Below are positions 59,060-64,000 of a stretch of DNA of 64,000 nucleotides, piece by piece. Origin of the DNA: Subtercola boreus (GTDB taxonomy: Bacteria > Actinomycetota > Actinomycetes > Actinomycetales > Microbacteriaceae). The stretch is taken from the NCBI RefSeq assembly GCF_003399645.1, contig NZ_NBXD01000002.1:186001-250000 (forward strand), written 5' to 3'. A program made the position numbers and the translations under genes. The notes under the pieces are model-generated. The model was not told the origin of the DNA and made no database searches. It saw only the letters and a list, made by a program, of their open reading frames with translations. Numbering within the stretch: the stretch's first letter is position 1; each line of letters starts with the position of its first letter.

Positions 59060-59997
59060 GCACGTCGACCCTGCCCGCTGCGGCGGCGGCTGCCGGCGCA
59101 CGGCCGGCGAAGACGCCGCGCCCCACCCGGGGCAAGCTCCGCAACAAGCGTGCCGTCGCCATCCTGATCCTGCCCTTCGGGTTGTTGTTCGCCGCGTTCT
59201 ACCTCTTCCCGGTGATCTACGCGGTCGTCGAATCACTCCAGGTCATCAAACGCGAGGGAACGTTCGGAATTCCGCATCTCGAGTTCGGCGGGCTCACGCA
59301 ATACGTGCTCGTCTTTCAGAACACCGAGTTCTGGGCCTCCATCGCCCGCGTGCTCGCCTTCGGCGTGGTCCAGGTTCCCATCATGCTGGGCCTCGCACTG
59401 CTGTTCGCGCTCCTGCTAGATTCCCCGCTGGTGAAGGGCAAGAAGTTCTTCAGGCTCGCCTTCTTCGCGCCCTATGCGGTGCCCGGTGTGATCGCCGCGA
59501 TCATGTGGGGGTACCTCTACTCCCCGTCGCTCTCGCCCTTCCAATTCGTCACGTCGCAGGTCAACCTGCTCGACGGCGGCACCGTGCTCTGGGCCGTCGC
59601 GAATGTGGTGACCTGGGTCTATGTGGGCTACAACATGCTCATCATCTACTCGGCGCTGCTGGCCATCCCGGCCGAGCTGTACGAGGCCGCCCGCCTCGAT
59701 GGGGCGTCGCAGATGCGCATTGCGTGGTCGATCAAGATTCCGCTGGTGATGCCGGCCATCGTGCTCACCGCCGTCTTCTCCGTGATCGGCACCCTGCAGC
59801 TCATCACCGAACCGCAGGTGTTCAAGCAGTTCACCTCGTCGATCACGAGCACCTTCACACCGAACCTCCTCGTCTACACGACGGCGGCCGTGCCGAACCT
59901 CAACCTCGCAGCTGCCTTCTCGGTCGTGCTGGCGATCGCCACGTTCATCCTGTCGTTCGCCGTTCTGCGACTGACCCAGCGAAGGGTAGCTCTGTGA
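59056..59997 (+). CDS. Sugar ABC transporter permease (MalF/CUT1 type)
   Basis: A 313-residue permease with about six membrane segments and a 35-residue basic N-terminal tail. The ATPase-contact EAA loop is YEAARLDGASQMRIAWSIKI. CUT1 permeases import oligosaccharides. It overlaps galA and the second permease gene (ATGA, GTGA). No ATPase is in the cluster; a shared MsmK/MalK-type ATPase elsewhere is expected. Confidence 0.92.
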   Translation: MSTSTLPAAAAAAGARPAKTPRPTRGKLRNKRAVAILILPFGLLFAAFYLFPVIYAVVESLQVIKREGTFGIPHLEFGGLTQYVLVFQNTEFWASIARVLAFGVVQVPIMLGLALLFALLLDSPLVKGKKFFRLAFFAPYAVPGVIAAIMWGYLYSPSLSPFQFVTSQVNLLDGGTVLWAVANVVTWVYVGYNMLIIYSALLAIPAELYEAARLDGASQMRIAWSIKIPLVMPAIVLTAVFSVIGTLQLITEPQVFKQFTSSITSTFTPNLLVYTTAAVPNLNLAAAFSVVLAIATFILSFAVLRLTQRRVAL

Positions 59998-60902
59998 CCA
60001 CCTCGACCCCCACCCTCACGAAGACCCCCCGCCCCGGCAGGTCGGGAGGTGCCCCGCGCGAGAGCCGCCTCTCCCGCAGCGCCGCCATGGTGATCATGGG
60101 CGCCTTCACCCTTTACTTCCTCCTGCCGATCTGGTGGTTGCTGGTCTCGTCGACGAAGACCCTGGGCAACTTCAACTCGACCTTCTCGCTCTGGTTCATC
60201 CCCACATCGCTCGCCGACGCCGGCGACAACATCGTGAAACTGTTCACCTACAACGAGGGCGTCTTTCCGAGATGGATGCTCAACAGCATCGTCTATGCAA
60301 CGGTCGCCGGTGGGATCGGCACGATTCTCGCGGCGATGTGCGGGTATGCGCTGTCGAAGTACCAGTTCCGCGGGCGCGAGCTCATCTTCAACACCGTGCT
60401 CGGCGGCGTGCTGGTGCCCGCCACCGCGCTCGCCCTGCCGCTGTTCCTCATCTTCAGCCAGATGCAGTTGACGAACACGTTCTGGGCCGTCTTCCTGCCC
60501 AGTCTGGTGAGCCCGTTCGGGGTCTATCTGAGTCGCATCTACGCGGCATCCAGTGTTCCCGACGAGATCATCGAGGCCGCGCGCATCGACGGGTCGGGTG
60601 AGATCCGCACCTTCTTCACCGTGGCTGTGCGGCTCATGTCGCCGGCGCTCGTGACGATCTTCCTGTTCCAGTTCGTCTCCATCTGGAACAACTTCTTTCT
60701 GCCGCTCGTCATGCTGCGCGACCAGACACTCTTCCCGGTGACGCTCGGCCTCTACACCTGGAATTCGCAGGTGAGCCAGATTCCCGACATCCGAACCCTC
60801 GTCATCGTGGGCGCGCTCGTGTCGATCGTTCCGCTTCTCGTCGCCTTCCTGAGCCTGCAGCGGTTCTGGCGCAACGGCCTCGGCGCCGGCGGGCTGAAGT
60901 AA
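59994..60902 (+). CDS. Sugar ABC transporter permease (MalG/CUT1 type)
   Basis: A 302-residue permease with six membrane segments. The EAA loop IIEAARIDGSGEIRTFFTVA is near residue 200, and NSIVYATVAGGIGTILAAMC is a typical early segment. GTG start within the stop of the first permease gene (GTGA). It pairs with the MalF-like protein to form the pore. Confidence 0.92.
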   Translation: MTTSTPTLTKTPRPGRSGGAPRESRLSRSAAMVIMGAFTLYFLLPIWWLLVSSTKTLGNFNSTFSLWFIPTSLADAGDNIVKLFTYNEGVFPRWMLNSIVYATVAGGIGTILAAMCGYALSKYQFRGRELIFNTVLGGVLVPATALALPLFLIFSQMQLTNTFWAVFLPSLVSPFGVYLSRIYAASSVPDEIIEAARIDGSGEIRTFFTVAVRLMSPALVTIFLFQFVSIWNNFFLPLVMLRDQTLFPVTLGLYTWNSQVSQIPDIRTLVIVGALVSIVPLLVAFLSLQRFWRNGLGAGGLK

Positions 60903-60955
60903 CCCCTCCCTCCCTCTCCTCACATCCCACACATCACTCACTGAATGGAAATCAC

Positions 60956-62281
60956 ATGGCACTGAAGAATCTCCGCATCGCCGCGGTGGCTACAGCCGCG
61001 CTCGTGGCCCTGGCGGGCTGCTCGGCAGGCGGGTCGAGCGACAGCTCCGGCTCGACCGCGTCCGACTGCGCCGCCTCGACCGGAAAGGTCGACCTGAGCT
61101 TCACCACCTGGGTTCCCGGAATGGACAAGGTCGTCGACATCTGGAACAAGGCCAACCCCGACATCCAGGTCACCGTCTCCACCGTCCCGAACGGCAACAG
61201 CGGCACCTACCAGAACTTCTTCACCCAGCTGAAGGCCGGCAACGCGCCCGACCTCGGCCAGGTCGAATACGACACGCTGCCCGCGTTCCGGGTTCAGGAC
61301 GGCCTGGCGAACATCGCGTCGTGCGACGGCGTTCAAGCAGCCAAGGCCGACTTCGCCGACGGGCTGTGGAACCAGGTGACGTTCGGCGAAGACAACTCCG
61401 TCTACGCCATCCCGCAGGACTCCGGCCCCATGGCCCTGTACTACCGCAAAGACCTGTTCGAGAAGAACAACATCCCGATTCCGACCACGTGGGACGAATA
61501 CGCGGCCGACGCCGTGAAGATCAAGGCGCTCGGCGGCCAGATCACGAACTTCCCCAAAGGCGACGTCAACTGGTTCGCGGGTCTCGTCTCGCAGGCGGGC
61601 GGCCAGTGGTTCGACACCTCCGACGGCACCTGGGACGTGAACCTGACGTCGGATGTCTCGACCAAGGTCGCGAACTACTGGCAGGACCTGCTCGACAAGC
61701 AGCTCGTCTCGACCATCCCCGGTTTCACCGACCAGTGGAACAACGCCTACGACACCGGCGCCGACTGGACCTGGGTCTCGGCCGTCTGGGGAGCCAACAC
61801 CATCTCGAGCGGCGCCCCGAGCACAACCGGTGACTGGGCCGTCGCACCGATGCCGCAGTGGGACGCGGCAGCGCCCACATCAGGCGCCTGGGGCGGATCG
61901 TCGAGCGTCGTCTTCAAGGGAACGAAGCACCCGGCAGAGGCCTCCAAGTTCCTGCTCTGGCTGAACACCAGCACCGAGGCGCTGACCGCCCTGAACACCG
62001 AGGCGAACCTGTTCCCGGCGAGCAGCACGGGCGCCACGCTGCCCGCACTGTCTGAGGGTGTGCCCTTCTACGGAGACCAGAAGATCTACGAGCTGTTCTC
62101 CGAGCAGAGCAAGGTCGTCAGCCCCTTCACCTGGGGCCCCACGATGACGCAGACCTACAGCGACGTCTCCGACGGCTTCGCTGCAGCGATCGGCGGCAGC
62201 GGCACCCTCCTCGACGCACTGAAAGACGGCCAGACCAAGACGGTCGCCGCCCTGCAGGCGCAGTCGATCCCCGTAAAGTAA
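60956..62281 (+). CDS. Sugar ABC transporter substrate-binding lipoprotein (CUT1)
   Basis: A 441-residue family-1 solute-binding lipoprotein. The signal peptide ends with lipobox LVALAGCSAG (Cys about residue 22). The mature part shows VDLSFTTWVPGMDKVVDIWN, the substrate-cleft YAIPQDSGPMALYYRKDLFE and AEASKFLLWLNTSTEALTAL. Binds galactosides, inferred from the flanking GH42 and GH36 genes. It comes after the permeases, an unusual order compared with SBP-first operons. Confidence 0.92.
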   Translation: MALKNLRIAAVATAALVALAGCSAGGSSDSSGSTASDCAASTGKVDLSFTTWVPGMDKVVDIWNKANPDIQVTVSTVPNGNSGTYQNFFTQLKAGNAPDLGQVEYDTLPAFRVQDGLANIASCDGVQAAKADFADGLWNQVTFGEDNSVYAIPQDSGPMALYYRKDLFEKNNIPIPTTWDEYAADAVKIKALGGQITNFPKGDVNWFAGLVSQAGGQWFDTSDGTWDVNLTSDVSTKVANYWQDLLDKQLVSTIPGFTDQWNNAYDTGADWTWVSAVWGANTISSGAPSTTGDWAVAPMPQWDAAAPTSGAWGGSSSVVFKGTKHPAEASKFLLWLNTSTEALTALNTEANLFPASSTGATLPALSEGVPFYGDQKIYELFSEQSKVVSPFTWGPTMTQTYSDVSDGFAAAIGGSGTLLDALKDGQTKTVAALQAQSIPVK

Positions 62282-62286
62282 GCACC

Positions 62287-64000
62287 ATCGAAGCTGTCAT
62301 CCACCTCCGTGCCGCGGGCACCAGTCTTGTACTGGATGCCCGCGGCACGGCTGTGCCCGCCTTCGTCCACTGGGGCGCCGACCTCGGAGACCTGACACCG
62401 GCGCAGCTCAGCGACCTCGCCGATGCACAGGTGCCGGCCGCGCCGAACGCTGCCGTGGACTCGCCGGTGCGCCCTCTCATCCTGCCGCTGCTCGACACGG
62501 CCTGGCAGGGCCGGCCGGCGCTGTCGGGCGACCGCAGGCTGGCACCCTTCGAGCTGGTGGGCATCGAGGCCGACGAATCCGGAGCCGTGCGGTTCACGCT
62601 CGTGTCGGGTGCAGCATCCGTGGGCGTGGGCGTGGGCGTGGGCGAGGTCGCCTCCGTCGAGGTCGTCGTCGAGTTCCGGATGACCGTCGAGGGCCTTCTG
62701 CGCAGCCGGAGCACCCTCACCAACCGCTCTGCAGATCCCTACGAACTCGACGAGCTCAGTGTCGTGCTGCCGCTGCCGTCGCGGGCGGCCGAGGTGCTGG
62801 ACTTCTCGGGGCACTGGGCCGGCGAACGCCGCCCGCAGCGCACCGCCATCCAGCACGGTGCCACCCTCCGCGAATCGCGGCACGGCCGCCCCGGCCACGA
62901 TGCCTCGTACCTCACCCTCGCGGGGACCGGCTCGTTCGGTTTTCGCTCGGGTGAGGTCTGGGCCGTGCACCTCGGTTTCAGCGGCAGCCAGCGCAGCTGG
63001 GTCGAGCGCCAGGTCTCGGGCCTCTCTGTCGTGGGAGCGGGCGAGCTGCTCGCGCGCGGCGAGGTGGTGTTGCAGCAGAACAGCAGCTACCAGACGCCCT
63101 GGGTGTCGGCCTCGTACTCGCCCGAAGGGATGGATGCGGCATCCGCCCGCTTCCATCGCTACCTGCGCCGTGAACGGGGCTTCTCGAGCCGGCCGCACCC
63201 GATCATCCTGAACACCTGGGAGGCCGTCTACTTCGACCACGACGAAGCCGCCCTCCGTCGGCTCGCCGACGCCGGAGCGCGCGTGGGCGCCGAGCGTTTC
63301 GTGCTCGACGACGGTTGGATGTCGGGGCGTACCGACGCGAAACGCGCCCTCGGCGACTGGACGGTCGACACCGAGCGCTGGCCGAACGGCCTCGGCCCGT
63401 TGATCGACTACGTGACGGGCCTCGGCCTCGACTTCGGGCTGTGGGTCGAGCCCGAGATGGTGAACCCCGACTCGCGGATGGCGCGAGAACACCCCGAATG
63501 GATACTCGCCGAGGCGCCCGGCACCCGCTCCCTCCTGGCGCGGGACCAGCTCGTCGTCGACCTGGCCGACCCCGAGGCGTTCGCCGCCGTCTTCGCGATG
63601 CTCGATGCGCTGCTTTCGGAGTACGACATCCGGTACCTGAAATGGGACCACAATCGCGACCTTCTCGTGACCCGGTCGCACGAACAGACTCTCGCCGCCT
63701 ACCGGCTGATGGACCAGCTCCTGGCCCGGCACCCGCAGATCGAGATCGAGTCGTGCGCCTCGGGTGGAGCGCGCGCCGACCTCGGCATCCTCGAACGCAC
63801 GACACGGGTCTGGGCGAGCGACACGAACGACCCGCTCGAACGTCAGTCGATCTACCGCTACTCCTCCCTGCTGCTACCGCCTGAGCTGCTCGGGGTGCAC
63901 CTCGGGGCGCCGACCGCGCACACCACGGGTCGCACTCACTCGCCCGCGTTCAGGTTCGCGACCGCGCTGTTCGGCTGGGCCGGCATCGAGTGGAACCTGT
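62287..64000 (+). CDS. GH36 alpha-galactosidase, cut by the window edge
   Basis: About 571 residues are visible. The N-terminal beta domain (VIHLRAAGTSLVLDARGTAV, FVHWGADLGD) precedes the catalytic barrel: ERFVLDDGWMSGRTD, GLWVEPEMVNPDSRMAREHP, the nucleophile Asp in LKWDHNRDLL and the acid/base region in IESCASGGARADLGILE with WASDTND. It hydrolyses alpha-1,6-galactosides such as melibiose and raffinose in the cytoplasm. The conserved region begins just after the SBP stop, but no ATG, GTG or TTG is there in frame: the nearest candidate is ATC at 62287 or the later GTG at 62353. A VGVGVG stretch is coded by GTGGGC hexamers near 62620. Confidence 0.9.
   Translation, partial: MEAVIHLRAAGTSLVLDARGTAVPAFVHWGADLGDLTPAQLSDLADAQVPAAPNAAVDSPVRPLILPLLDTAWQGRPALSGDRRLAPFELVGIEADESGAVRFTLVSGAASVGVGVGVGEVASVEVVVEFRMTVEGLLRSRSTLTNRSADPYELDELSVVLPLPSRAAEVLDFSGHWAGERRPQRTAIQHGATLRESRHGRPGHDASYLTLAGTGSFGFRSGEVWAVHLGFSGSQRSWVERQVSGLSVVGAGELLARGEVVLQQNSSYQTPWVSASYSPEGMDAASARFHRYLRRERGFSSRPHPIILNTWEAVYFDHDEAALRRLADAGARVGAERFVLDDGWMSGRTDAKRALGDWTVDTERWPNGLGPLIDYVTGLGLDFGLWVEPEMVNPDSRMAREHPEWILAEAPGTRSLLARDQLVVDLADPEAFAAVFAMLDALLSEYDIRYLKWDHNRDLLVTRSHEQTLAAYRLMDQLLARHPQIEIESCASGGARADLGILERTTRVWASDTNDPLERQSIYRYSSLLLPPELLGVHLGAPTAHTTGRTHSPAFRFATALFGWAGIEWNL

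Overview
The window is a high-GC, densely coded stretch of an actinobacterial chromosome. Gene content and start-site habits point to the Microbacteriaceae (Actinomycetota); the genus cannot be fixed from sequence alone. Evidence includes many GTG starts, many leaderless genes with a -10 box placed 6 or 7 nt before the start codon, a two-domain PutA remnant, class-E-type LAXTG sorting, LacI/GntR-controlled sugar operons and a lipoate ligase with a permuted domain order. I saw no transposase, integrase, phage gene or CRISPR array. One RNA gene is present, tRNA-Ser(UGA).

Layout. 1-4.1 kb: arginine/ornithine/proline catabolism: the 3' end of a decayed putA, an Lrp-type regulator, ddaH and rocD. 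4.2-6.5 kb: lldR-lldD L-lactate oxidation operon with two tandem operators. 6.7-10.2 kb: polyprenyl-phosphate sugar transferase fused to GtrA plus a GT39-like membrane glycosyltransferase. 10.2-12.5 kb: PfkB sugar kinase and a zinc alcohol dehydrogenase. 12.7-24.2 kb: a nine-gene L-rhamnose operon on the minus strand (transporter rhaTPQS, an L-fucose/arabinose isomerase-like protein, mutarotase, isomerase, bifunctional aldolase/dehydrogenase, kinase), divergent from a LacI repressor with matching operators. 25.6-29.3 kb: a three-gene ATP-grasp / alpha-E / transglutaminase cassette of unknown product. 29.4-46.7 kb: mostly single housekeeping and envelope genes (lipase-like hydrolase, lipoate ligase, GNAT, orphan DNA methyltransferase, MFS exporter, amidase-domain lipoprotein, VanY, phosphoglucomutase, secreted Ig-like protein, pheA, diacylglycerol kinase, serS, HAD phosphatase, LAXTG beta-propeller) and the tRNA.

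46.8-55.8 kb: a GntR-controlled acid-sugar cluster (LtnD-like dehydrogenase, one-cysteine Asp/Glu-racemase-fold enzyme, four-carbon acid sugar kinase, RbsBAC-type transporter, SDR dehydrogenase, RbsD-type pyranase) that matches no pathway I can name completely. 55.8-64 kb: a LacI-controlled galactoside operon (GH42 beta-galactosidase, two permeases, binding protein, and a GH36 alpha-galactosidase that runs off the window).

Together the window describes a plant- or soil-associated sugar scavenger importing rhamnose, galactosides and an unidentified acid sugar or sugar. Notable structures outside genes are a three-copy palindromic terminator-like repeat, short tandem repeats, overlapping convergent stop codons and an apparently enriched hexamer GGATGC/GCATCC.
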